A stretch of DNA of 64,000 nt from Takakia lepidozioides (taxonomy: Eukaryota; Streptophyta; Takakiopsida; Takakiales; Takakiaceae), in NCBI GenBank assembly GCA_030704615.1, contig CM060731.1, forward strand, positions 66,694,756 through 66,758,755, in the 5' to 3' direction. The position numbers and the translations under genes are program-made. The notes under the pieces are model-generated. The model was given only the letters and a program-made list of their open reading frames with translations, was not told where the DNA came from and ran no database searches. Shown piece by piece: positions 11,501 through 21,688 of this stretch (its first letter is position 1; every line of letters starts with the position of its first letter).

Positions 11501-12021
11501 TCACTTTTGAATCCAGCCATTCCTCCCATCGCCCGCAATTTTGGAATGACACTACAAATCTCTTCTTCATCAGCTTCTCCAACCACAGTAGGAAGGACTG
11601 GATTTGGAATTTCACTTATGTCATCATCGGAAGAATCCGAAAGCTCAACGATTGGAGTGGAGGAAGTCTGTTCTTTTTTCACCACCACCTCCCTCTTGTC
11701 TTCAACGACCGAAGCAGCAGTCCCGGGCGTCACATATGACCCAAGGGACTTTCGCCGAGGCTCTCCAAGTACTCTGTATCGACCAGGACGCACTCTCCAC
11801 AAGCTGATATGAGCCGTCTCATCACGGTTTTGGAAAGAATATTTCACCAACTTCCCTTTCAGATCGTAAACCTCTTTCTCCAAAAAGATGGAGCCATTCT
11901 GCAGCTGAAAACGGGTAGCCAAGACATGTTCCAGAACAATTGCAAATCCATTGTCAAGGACTTCCTGGGAGAACGGCACTGGTTTGTCGTCTGAGAAGAA
12001 CTCTGCTTCAGAGGAAGCCAT
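8516..12021 (-). pseudogene. MULE copy B transposase, near full length, few lesions
   Basis: Starts MASSEAEFF at 12,021. The first 460 codons carry the acidic segment and both Cys/His clusters. A TAA at about 10,637 replaces the Lys codon of copy C. Next comes the MULE catalytic core: FDHVKRVKDW, then GFMADSAQANFNAI, then CLFHWTQSLEKH, fitting the MULE DDE layout. A 10-bp deletion of one of two GGGCTGCCAT copies near 10,394 shifts the frame. An intron lies near 9,955-10,015. The last exon (9,949-8,516) adds a conserved Cys-rich block (VKCTAIRA, FWFCADDCARC) and a C-terminal SWIM zinc finger (NCTCPDF and PCKHLYF). It would cut and paste the element, binding its ends in the nucleus. Without the two lesions the frame is open throughout, so loss of function looks fairly recent. 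Confidence 0.85.
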
Positions 12022-12875
12022 CTTCCTTGCTCGAGTATGTTTGTACCTTGCTATCGCAGATTTAGTGTAAATCGGTTTACTGCTGTCTCCAGAACACAGT
12101 TGAAGAATGAGCAGAGAATATGGCGGAGGAAGCTCAGATAACGACTGTGCATATTATGTTATTCTTTCCAGATATGCAGCCGTCCATTTTAATTACTTTT
12201 CTTGTGGGCCCAGTGGTCAGAGTATCCCTAGGAGCAGTGTCGGCAACTGTTAAACCGTTAATCAGAACCTCATCAATAAACCCAATAACAAAGCCGACTT
12301 CCTGGAAGCATGCCACAGGATCTGAGAATGGGATTGCAGATTAAGTAAATGTATCTATATACTACTACCAATGATCATGCGCACCTGGAAAGTTCCAAAT
12401 GTGAAACGAATGTGGGGTTTGGCTAACAAGGATGACCGTGTATGATATTCCAAAATTTGTCATCAAACTCTCGTTCATTTATATTTATTTGTTTAAGACT
12501 GCGCATCAATTTCTGGGATTCGCTGTTATTTTTAAATATTGAACCCGTTCTAATAAAGAACACGCCATTTTTTTTGGGCGGCACACGTCAGACATCCATA
12601 ACTGAATACGAACAGCTGTACACCAATTGCTGGCATGTGCACTAATAAGGAACGACTATGTGTAACGGTCACGCGGGAGGGAATCCGATGCTTCTAGAGA
12701 CACGCAAGAACGCAGGCAATCCCGCAAGAAATCGGGAGTCACTGCGTTTTTCTACTTTTCGCGCTTAGAGGGAGAGTGGTAGTCAAGCTGGAGAGGGTTT
12801 CTTCTAGAATACGAAAGAGCAGAAAGTCTCTTTATTTTACTTCCCTTAGAGAGAGACGCAGAGCAAGAGAGAAAT
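12022..12875. promoter_or_regulatory. Divergent promoter region, MULE copy B
   Basis: This 854-bp stretch lies between the outward-facing transposase and methyltransferase-like genes and closely resembles 24,198-25,052 of copy C. A 74-codon frame (12,120-12,344) exists in both copies, but the few differences mostly change amino acids, so it looks like shared non-coding sequence. Promoter elements were not pinned down. Confidence 0.55.
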
Positions 12876-15840
12876 GACGAGGCGTCGTTTGTTGGAGAAC
12901 ACAGGGCCAAGGTAGCAGGTGAACGCGTAGACTGATTCACAAGAGCAGACGGAGACTGAGGCAGCGGCTGCGACACAGTCGGCGATAAGAGTGCGCCAAC
13001 CTGTGGAGGCAGAGATGATTCGCAGGGACACTGAAGAAGGTGGAAGCACGCGGAACGCCGAACCTGGAGAAGGTCAAGAAACCCTTGCGTAGACAGAAAC
13101 TCCAGCAGATGTGAGAGGGAAGAGGAAAGCTGCTGAAGGGGATCAAATTTCAAAACCTAAGAAGGTGCCAGTAAGTTTTATCATATAGTCTGTCTGATTG
13201 CCTTTCAAGGAGTCCTTCCTCTTCCTTCTTTAGCAGGAACTACTGAATTGCGAGCGTCGTTAACGCCATTTCGATTCTCCTCATGAGATTTATGTACCTA
13301 TGTGTTTGAAGAGAGAGTCTGCACTTACTATTCTCCCTAAACTACACTGAATGTCGTTGCCGCCAATCAGTTGCACATGTATGTCATTACACAACACCGA
13401 TCCGGCAGGTCGTTATCTTTTGTGATTGTCGTTAACGGCCGTTCGCTATCGCTCTCGCTTTTTGTTTTTGAATACGGCAGTCTCAGCTTTGCATGTGTAG
13501 ATTGTGCTGAAATTCTTTCACACCATTCATGGTGAGTTTCCTTGATAGAGAGTGATGGTCGTTACCGCCATTCACTATTTGCAAATCACTCAGTCAGAAC
13601 TGAATGGCATCGTGCAGAAAACTGTGAGGTCGAAGCCTACAGGATCAGAGGGGAAAGGATCTGGAGATGGGGACGAGTCCGCAAAAAGCTCAGAGAATAC
13701 AGATGAAGCAGATGAATCCGAAGTGCACTACCTTGACAAGGTGAAAGAACTCATGTCATTCCAGAAGGTAAACTCTCAGGAGGTTATAAGGGACATGCTC
13801 GTATCTGGAGGGCGTCTGGACATACCTTTGTGCCGGATGATATCTATGCCTGTTGTGCGTCCACCTCTTTCCCATGACATAACAAAATTGGAGAGTGATT
13901 TTGTGCATGGATATAGACTTGGTGCATAAGTTTTTTATGTGTCACTGACGGATATAAATGGGAAAAGCACATTAGTGTCTCCAGAGATCAGTGATAACTG
14001 GGATGAGTGCTGGGATGCCAATGAGGAGTGCTGGAAAGATGCCAATGAGGAGTTCGAGCTGGGCCTCATGATGGGAAAGGACAACCAGCAATTCTGCAAC
14101 AAAAAATACTGCTGGAAGATATACCCGCACTCTTCAGTGCGTGTTCGATGCCAAGCCACACCCTTCCCGTTCTGATTCAGCAGGAGAGATGAAAATTGTT
14201 AATGAGGGTTGGCTTTCGATGATGCAGAGTCGAAAGAGAGGATACACTGGGGTGCGATCCCCTACCTGGGACAATATAATCTCATTCCTCAATCTGGTGA
14301 GAATTCCAGTTCTTTTCCTTTTTCTCTGAAAGTTTCGTTGGCAGTATTTCAGTCTCGTTCTTTGAAAACAATCTTGCCATCGTTCTTATAAAAAACATGT
14401 CTGTTGCAGGTGAGCACAAGTCCTACCTTCGTGTGCGGTGTGCAGAAAACTTATGCGGCCGACATTGTCATTCTCGACATCCCGGATGGCCAGGCTGTGC
14501 CAGAAGTTCTTCCAAAGGGCAAGACGCCAGGCTGGAACAAATTCGAGGACAACTACTGGAGTTGGGTGTTCGGGTTCTGTAACAATTTCCTCTCTGATGC
14601 AGGGACACTTTTGCTTTTTCAGTCATGTGACAATGATAGTCGTCGGGCATGGCATCATACCTCAAGTCTTCAGGGTTTGAAGTTTGCGCACATGGAATTG
14701 TGTGAACAGCCTATACCTTGTGAAAGGGGTTTCCCTGGTCAGCTGGTATGCCGTCTCCCTTCTGCTTGTGCTTGATCATGAGTTTCAATTTTCTCTGCAG
14801 CTCCACTCTAGTAGAATGTTTATGATCGACACCGATCATCACCGATTTATGATTTTTTGTGTCAGAGTTTTGAATAGCCAATGTACACACTTCCACTATA
14901 GATTGTGTTTACCACACTAACCTGCTATCTTTGCCAGACGAGGATGTTCGAGGCGATCTGCCTGCGGAGGATTCGCACATCAAAGACACCATCCTCCATC
15001 CGCAACTTTGAGATTTCTGACCAGGGTTGTTTCGTCAACCCCCCCTATGAGCCCCATGTCGATGACATTTTGTACAACTTCATGCAGTCCAGTCAGACTC
15101 TGAAGAGACCAGATGGCACTCCCTGGAGAGGTGCAAAGGAAAAGTCACCAGCATTCATGCAAAATACTGCTGGAGTCATGCAGCCACCGCTCTGCACGGG
15201 TGGTCGATCTTTCTGTGTCCACAGGTTCGTTTTTTCCCTTCCGAATTGGTTTCATTTCAACAGTTTCATCTGCTTAAATCCCCCCTCCAAACTGTTCATG
15301 TTCTCCTGTCTGGTGCAGGAGCAACTTACCACGCATGCAAGGCAGGCGGAAGAAGCCTTTTGGGCATGGAGGGTGATTCTGACCTCTACAACACAGTGCT
15401 CCTCCCCCTTTTGTCTAGCTCCACTTCAGGCACACAGACTGATCGGATTCAAATTTGAAATGATGACGATCCCGAAGATAAGCAGGTCGACAACGACTTT
15501 TCATGTGAGTAAGTGCTAAACCCTCTTTGGGAGCCATATTCAATTTCTCAATAACATCAAAGTTACAGTAATAACTTTTTCAGGCTGTCTTTCAGGAAAG
15601 GCAGCGTTGGATCTTTAGGAGATACAGTCATTTCTGGCAAGTCTGTTTTCGACAGCCCCTTTCCAATTTTCTGCTTCCTGTTTATGCCGAAGCAATGGCA
15701 CTTCACGCGGCCGAGTCCTATCCCCTGACTTTTTAGTGGCCAGCCGTAGGTGTATCCGGTGTGGATCCGGTGTTCTAAAATACTTAGACTTAGATGCAGA
15801 GGAAGAGGGGATACATTGTACTGACTCTGAGTCAGACTGA
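12876..15840 (+). pseudogene. MULE copy B second gene: ParB/methyltransferase-like, internally deleted
   Basis: Starts MTRRRLLENTG at 12,876, with two early stops in exon 1, then an intron near 13,170-13,580. Exon 2 encodes the first half of the ParB-like domain (KVKELMSFQKVNSQEVI to DFVHGYRLGA), where TAA at 13,927 replaces the CAA of copy C. After QQFCN near 14,100 the sequence jumps to the linker end matching copy C near 29,157. The deletion of about 2.6 kb removes DGNHRL and the whole middle region. The methyltransferase-like exons remain: ADIVILDIPDG, a frameshift near 14,650, GAKEKSPAFMQ, a motif I region, then AGATYHACKAGGRSLLGMEG, and a final exon ending at 15,840. Intron positions match copy C. 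Not functional as it stands. Confidence 0.75.
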
Positions 15841-16526
15841 ACTGTATTCTTTTAATATTCATTTTCATATTATCTGGAAAACGTGAATCCCTTTCCTCCA
15901 CCGTAGTTGTTCCTTTAAAACAAATAATAATCACAGAATCAACTTTTGTTTAAATTGCTATATGTATGAATCCATCTCACAAACCTCCCTGACTCTTCTC
16001 ATATCCATTGTGCATTCATCTACATTGTATTCATGCGTGCTCCATTCATGAAAGCTTCCTTTGTACAACATCCATTGTACATTCATCCTCTGTACTCTTT
16101 AATCCACCCCACAAACCTTCCACACTCATTTCATATACGTTGTGCATTCGTCAAAAGATTTGGTCATGCATCTTCCTGTCATGAATTTTTGTCATTGCTC
16201 AACATCCATTATACATTCATCCATTTTACTCTTATCCATCCGTCATTCATCCATCTACATATATTTTTCACACTCATCCATCTGTTTATCATCCAACTGT
16301 ACATTCATCCATCCTTTATTCAATGCCTTTTATTATGTCGTCCAGCTTGTTTCCGCGGTAAAGGGTGCCAATCCGCGGGAATACACTCCACTTCTTTCTG
16401 GGCGCGTGGTGACGCGGCCTTCACGTGTGATGACGTGGACTGAGCCCCGTGACGTGGCATTTGCGCAAGGTGACGTGGCGTGAGCGCAGTTGCGCTCACG
16501 TGACCAGGCTCACGCCGAGGCCTTCC
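15841..16526. repeat. Right subterminal region of MULE copy B, CATTCATCC-rich
   Basis: About 16,010-16,330 is dense in CATTCATCC, CATCCATT and CATTGTAC variants. The last about 140 bp carry GTGACGTGGC and GTGAGCGCAG terminal motifs ending CACGCCGAGG. The same layout is present at 31,020-31,591 in copy C. No gene is seen. Confidence 0.75.
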
Positions 16527-16537
16527 TCTGGGCCGGA
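16527..16537. repeat. Target site duplication of MULE copy B, right
   Basis: TCTGGGCCGGA, partner of 7,895-7,905 with two mismatches. The copy A transposase frame continues immediately after it with AACTCGACGGG. Confidence 0.75.
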
Positions 16538-18863
16538 AACTCGACGGGTCAGCCTTGGACAATGTTATGGATCACTTCTCTACCTTGAGCTCGCCGAACA
16601 TTTAAAACCAGGTGAATGCATTGAGGATGGGCTCTGCTAACAGAGGGTACGTTGATAACATTTTCGAGTTGAAGTGACGGAGCAGGTATGACTACATTCA
16701 AGAGTGTGTTCCCAAGTCAAGGGTCGAACAAAGTGTACGTTTGCAAAATGTCCACAGCCGGGGAGGGCAGCGGAGTCAGTCTTGTGAAGTGCATGCAGAA
16801 GGGTGGCGATCTTCATAACTGTTTTCTTATGTTTGATCACGTCAAACGAGTGAAAGACTGGACTACAATGGCGTGTCATGTTTACGATCCTTTCTACCAG
16901 CGAGTCATGACAATTGCAGTGTGTGAGATGCAATCAGAGGATGCGGATTCGCAGCAGCTAATGTGGAGAAGTCTCATTCATGTTATGGACTCCCAAGGTG
17001 TCCCATGTCCAAATTTCGCCGGATTTATGGCAGACAGTGCTCAAGCGAACTTCAATGCTATTCGCATTGTGTTTGGATCAGGAGATCCAAAGGTGCCAAT
17101 GCCAGGAAGAGAGCGAACATGTCTTTTCCATTGGACCCAGTCCTTTGAGAAACATACAAAGGCAGACATCAAACCGGAAATGCAGCCTATTCATCTTAGG
17201 CTATGCAAACAGTACAAAGATGCGAAAAGCATGGCAGAGGCGAATACATTGTTCCAGACAATTCGTGCCTGGTGGTTCTCATCTAGGGCTGCATCAGAAG
17301 ACAGTATGAGAGCGCTAGAAGACTGGCTGGCATTTTGGCACTTCTGGTACAGACAATGGGGAGCATGCATGACAACGGTGCGTGCATTTGAAAACTTGAA
17401 AATTTCATTGACTTTGTATCCATTTCCAATCATGTCTGTTGTGGTGGGGTGTGCCTGTCCTCTTTCTGATATATGTTTTTCCATTTTGCAGCACTTCTCA
17501 ATTGAGGAGATGGCAGACATGCCCTCTTGCAATCTGGCGGAGATGGTGCACAATGTATGGTTGCAGCAATCTGGAAAGCGGGGCCGGGATTTGTATGTGG
17601 CGACGGCAAATGATCTGGTTCGAGCTCTACTGCAATAGACGAGATATCGGGAGTTCTTGCAGAGTGGCGTTGGTGGCAAGGATCCAGACAAGTCCGAGTT
17701 GATGTTGCGAGCAGCAAGAAGATCAAGGGATCCGAACAAGATTGCCAGGGCTGTCAACACGTGTGCAGAAGGAACTCCACTGGTGTCCAGAGTCCCCATC
17801 TGGAGGGTGAGGAGAGATTTGGGTCTTGTAAACGGAAATTGAACACCACTCTTGGATCGGATGCAGACTCCCACAGGCCGGACAGGGACAACTTCTCCAT
17901 GCCGCGTGTTCCATTTCATCATAGGTTTGTTTCCAGCATATCCAGTGCGGACGATCCTTTGTCACAAAGCCAAAGGCAGTCATCTCCCATAGTGAGTGCA
18001 ATGGGGCAGGAGGCGAACGTGCTCCCCCCTGTGGTGGAGTCCATGTGCCCCGACGAAGTCTGGCACATAGAACGCACCACTGCTGGGTCTCGAGTGAAGT
18101 GCACGACAATCAGAGCAACCAATCGTGGGAAATGCCAGTCCTCCATATCCAGAGGCAAGGTCCGCACTCCGGCTCCGACCTTCACTGGTTTGTTCATGCC
18201 TTATGGGCAAGCCGAGGCGAAGAACCACAAATTCTGGTTCTGCCCTGACGATGTGTGCGTGGGACTGTGCGACCATCGGTTGTCATGAAGCCTCATCCAC
18301 CAAGCGTTGGGCCTGTGAAGGTGGGGACACATCTCACAACTCACGAGATTGCCATGCTGGAGGAGGCAGGCTTCTCCTTTCAGCAAGCCCCCTCTGTACA
18401 TGCAAATGCTTCTACTTCAGCAAGTTTTGGAGTGCCACCACCGAACGCTGATGCATGGCCAACAAAACAAAATGGGAAGCTGGTTCGTCGTTTCCCTCCG
18501 ACTGCCGAGCATTTCGGCAAGGTGGAATCCGCTCGAATGCTTCAAGGTCGTGTTACAGGCACTACGGAAGTTCCACATCCCAGGTATGGACGAATCTACA
18601 CTATGATGACCTCCACATCCGCTATGCACGACCGGTTGTACGACATTGCAGTTTCAAATTTCCCCAACTGCACCTGTCCAGATTTTGTTGGCATGCTTAC
18701 AACAAGTTTGGGAAAGACAGGCAAATTTATACCCTGCAAGCATCTGTATTTTATCTTCTTGAACACAATGGTATGTGATCCCAGACGCAACATCTTCATT
18801 CACCAGGCGACCATGCGTTTCAACGAGGTGAATACACTTATGCAGCGGGATAGGAGCACATAG
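16538..18863 (+). pseudogene. MULE copy A transposase, 3' part
   Basis: Resumes the frame broken at 7,905: KLDGSALDNVMDHFSTLSS matches copies B and C. A TAA follows near 16,603. The catalytic core reads FDHVKRVKDWTTMACHVYD, GFMADSAQANFNAI and CLFHWTQSFEKH. An intron with a GTGCGT donor lies near 17,380-17,491. The next exon begins HFSIEEMADMPSC and has a TAG at 17,636 where copy B has Gln, then frameshifts near 17,800 and 18,255. The C-terminal SWIM finger (NCTCPDF, PCKHLYF) is intact near 18,660-18,760. The many lesions fit an older, inactive copy. Confidence 0.85.
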
Positions 18864-19345
18864 CATCCTCTTCACTTTGGTCATCTGCAAATTCCATTAC
18901 TGGATTTCACAAGAGTTGAAACTTGAACTTGATGTCCCTTCATATATTTGATGCCAATGCAGTCTCCAATTATGTTGTGCAATGTGTGCCATTTCTTTCT
19001 TGTGTGTAGTCGTTCGAAAATAAATGGAATGGATGCAAATGCTTTCACAAGTTGTTCCTGCATTTTAATTTCTGGTGTTTTGCATGAATGAATGCCACGG
19101 CTATAGGCCCCTCGGCTATAGGTGCTACATGTTTCTGATGACATGGCATCTGGCAAGTTGTTCAGATGCCACGTTATTCTGACGACTGCCACGTCATCCG
19201 GATACTGACACGTCAGCAGGCCCACGCTCACGCCACGTTAGCGCGACCCCACACTCATGCCATATCAGCTGGTGTGAGCCTGCGCTCACGCCACATCACC
19301 TCCGCGTGAGCATACGCTTTCACGCTCACGCGGAAGTCATGTCCA
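18864..19345. repeat. Right end of MULE copy A
   Basis: After the transposase stop, the last 280 bp contain diverged versions of the family end motifs (CACGCTCACGCCACG, GGTGTGAGCCTGCGCTCACG). The end lies near 19,345, where Gypsy coding sequence begins shortly after. The flanking duplication cannot be checked because the left end of copy A is not in view. Confidence 0.65.
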
Positions 19346-21037
19346 CTTAAATCACTTAAGTGATATAAGATATGTTTAAAGGAATGGCAGTGGGAAGATG
19401 AGCAAGAGTGAGCTTTTCAGGAGCTCAAGGCAAGGTTGACCTCGGCGCCCATCTTGAGATGACCTATCAGGGGGCGCCCCTTTTAGCTGCATACGGATTG
19501 GAGCATGTCGGGGCTTGGAGTGGTGCTCACACAGGTGGATGATGAGGGAAGAGAGTTTGTAGTGACTTATGCTAGCCACTCAAACAACGCTGCAGAGTCT
19601 AAGTATAGCTCATAGGAGGGAGAGTGTTTAGCTGCAGTGTGGGCCATTTTAGGTACTATCTATATTGCAATCTCTTCACTCTTGTCACGGATCACCAGCC
19701 ACTCAAGTGGTTGATGGAGTCAGACAAACTTACAGGGAAGCTTACACGGTGGCAGTTATACTCCAGGAGTATGACTTTCAGGTTGTTCATCGACCGGGTT
19801 TGGTCAATAGAGATGCAGATGGATTGAGTCGCAATCCATGCATGAGCCAGCATGATGACACTAGAGCTTGGTGGCATGGTGAGACGGACGAGGAAATGGT
19901 GTCGGGATGGCATGCATCTGCCTTTTTGTGTATCTTGGCATCGGGAGGTCAGGTTGGACCTACAACAGGGATGACTGTAGATGGAGTGTCTAAGGACCCT
20001 GAGGCTAGTGATGAGTCAGGTGATGCCAGAGATATACATGAGGATTCGGTTGTGTTAGACTACCTCCGCACTATAGTCACGACAGCTAGTGTGACTGCTA
20101 AAGAGAGGGATCGGATCCTGCAACGAGCCAAGAGGTTCAAGTGGGAGGGGATACACCTGCGAGTCTTGACTTCGCAGGACCGTTGCCACTGACGATGCGC
20201 CACCACAAATATGTGTTGGTGATGGTGGAGCACTTCTCCAAGTGGATTGAGTTGATTTCGTTGTCTGACAAGACTAGTGAGGGGGCTGCGTATGCATTCT
20301 TGGATCGTGTGCTTAGCCGATTTGGTGCTCCAGCTGAGGTATTCATGGACCAAGGGAGAGAGTTCTTGGGGGAGTTTCAGGCTTTGTGTGATAAAGCTTT
20401 GATAGACCACCGTACCACTTCTCGGGATCATCCTGAGGCCAATGGCTTGGCAGAGAGAGTGGTTCAGAAGGTGAAGATGGTTTGCGCAAGTATGGCTTGC
20501 AGAAGGGACACCTAAGAGATTGGGATCTTCAGGTACCTTGGTTAGCCATGGGCTACAGGTTTAGCAAGCAAGCATCACTTGCTTCTCACCATATTTCCTT
20601 CTCTTTGGCCGAGAACCGGATTTGTCTGCATCTATTTGCAAGGAGGCTACAGTAATTCTCAACCTTGATGATCCGGATGTGTTGACACAAGCATGTGCCC
20701 AGCGGGCAGAGTTGTTCAAGAGAGTCATGCCTATAGCTTTTGAGAACCTTGCTATTGCCCAACACCAAGACACATTGAGGTATGCCACTATACGTGGAGG
20801 GGGATATCGGCCAGGTGTTTGGCGTTTCCACCTTGGGGACTATGTGTATTTGCAGCAGACAACAACCTTGGACGTCACAGCAGGACGTGTGATTCTAAGG
20901 GTCAGGGAGGTGTCGCCTTCAGGAATGTTGATTCTGGAGGGTCGAGATGGCATGGTATGGAAGGACCATGTGTGCAATTGTGCGCCATATCACCCACATG
21001 TGGATGGGAGGATAGATCCCAACCTTGCAGTGGTACC
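19346..21037 (+). pseudogene. Ty3/Gypsy pol remnant: RNase H and integrase
   Basis: Starts at the RT/RNase H boundary (AFQELKARLTSAPIL near 19,420). RNase H motifs TDWS, EGECLAAVW and TDHQPLKW appear across several frameshifts, followed by DADGLSRNP. The integrase zinc-binding region is missing. The integrase core follows in one frame: DFAGPLPLTMRHHKYVLVM, FMDQGREFLGEF and NGLAERVV supply the D, D and E residues. The C-terminal part (GVWRFHLGDYVYLQQ, then LILEGRDG) runs open to the MULE copy C insertion at 21,038. It would make and integrate cDNA in the intact element. Polymerase palm, protease and gag are absent. The frame continues at 31,604. Confidence 0.85.
21026..21037. repeat. Target site duplication of MULE copy C, left
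   Basis: TGCAGTGGTACC, repeated exactly at 31,592-31,603. Part of the 12-bp match may be chance; 9-11 bp is usual for MULEs. It lies inside the Gypsy coding frame. Confidence 0.88.
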
Positions 21038-21685
21038 CAACGACGCAATGGAGTGAGCGTTGCGCGTGAGCGCACGAGCGTACGCTCACGCAGGAGTGAC
21101 GTGGCGTGAGCGTACGCTCACGCCAGCTGACGTGGCGTGAGCCTACACACACGCTGACGTGGCGTGAGCATCATGTCAGCATGCTGATGTGGCGGTAAAT
21201 GATGACATGGCACTGTCCATCATCTGCCACGTCAGCATTAACATGCGCCGCCTATAACCGTGGATGGTCCTATGACCGTGGAATTAATGCAGGGAATCTT
21301 GCCTAAATATAATCAAGACGAGCGTTGAGGCCTACAATTGCAGCATCCAACATTGTGCAATTACAAATGCTTGTTTCACTTTTACAATTACGAGGACGAA
21401 AAAATATCCTCACAAAGTGTGCGCCATAAAGGCTGCCACGGGAAGACCTTCCTCCCTCCTCAAATAACAATGAGAGTTATGATCATCTTCAAAAGATGAT
21501 TGTAGTGCATAGCGACAGCAAGACATGTAGACTTTGAACGGTGCAATGACAAATGTACACTACCTAAAAGTTGTCACTCAGAGCTCACTCCATATAGTTG
21601 GAGGCCATATCATTGCACAGCCGACAAATTGATGTTAATTACACATTTCAAATCATGGTCGTCCACATACCACATTGCATAGTTG
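21038..21685. repeat. Left terminal and subterminal region of MULE copy C
   Basis: Repeated CGTGAGCG, TACGCTCACG and TGACGTGGCGTGAGC motifs over the first about 150 bp, then non-coding sequence very like 7,990-8,510 of copy B. No gene is seen. Confidence 0.8.
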
Positions 21686-21688
21686 ATG

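Larger units (their letters stand above)
7906..16526. mobile_element. MULE copy B, complete but defective, nested in copy A
   Basis: An 8.6-kb element bounded by GTGAGC-rich ends and a diverged 11-bp duplication. It carries the transposase on the minus strand (8,516-12,021) and the ParB/methyltransferase-like gene on the plus strand (12,876-15,840), head to head. The left end begins CAACGACGCAATGGCGTGAG, as does copy C apart from one base; the right end contains CACGTGACCAGGCTCACGCC, also as in copy C. The interior closely resembles copy C but lacks about 2.6 kb of the second gene. It is inserted in the copy A transposase. Confidence 0.85.

Noticed and set aside
12120-12344. 74-codon ORF (MAEEAQ...) present in the divergent spacer of copies B and C
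   Set aside because: The two copies are nearly identical overall, and the few differences mostly change amino acids. It is absent from copy A. No evidence that it is translated.
15040-15070. NPPY in GCFVNPPYEPHVDD of copies B and C as the methyltransferase catalytic motif
   Set aside because: The aligned copy A sequence reads INDKF, so the motif is not conserved, and its place between motifs IV and X does not fit; DIPDG is the conserved candidate.
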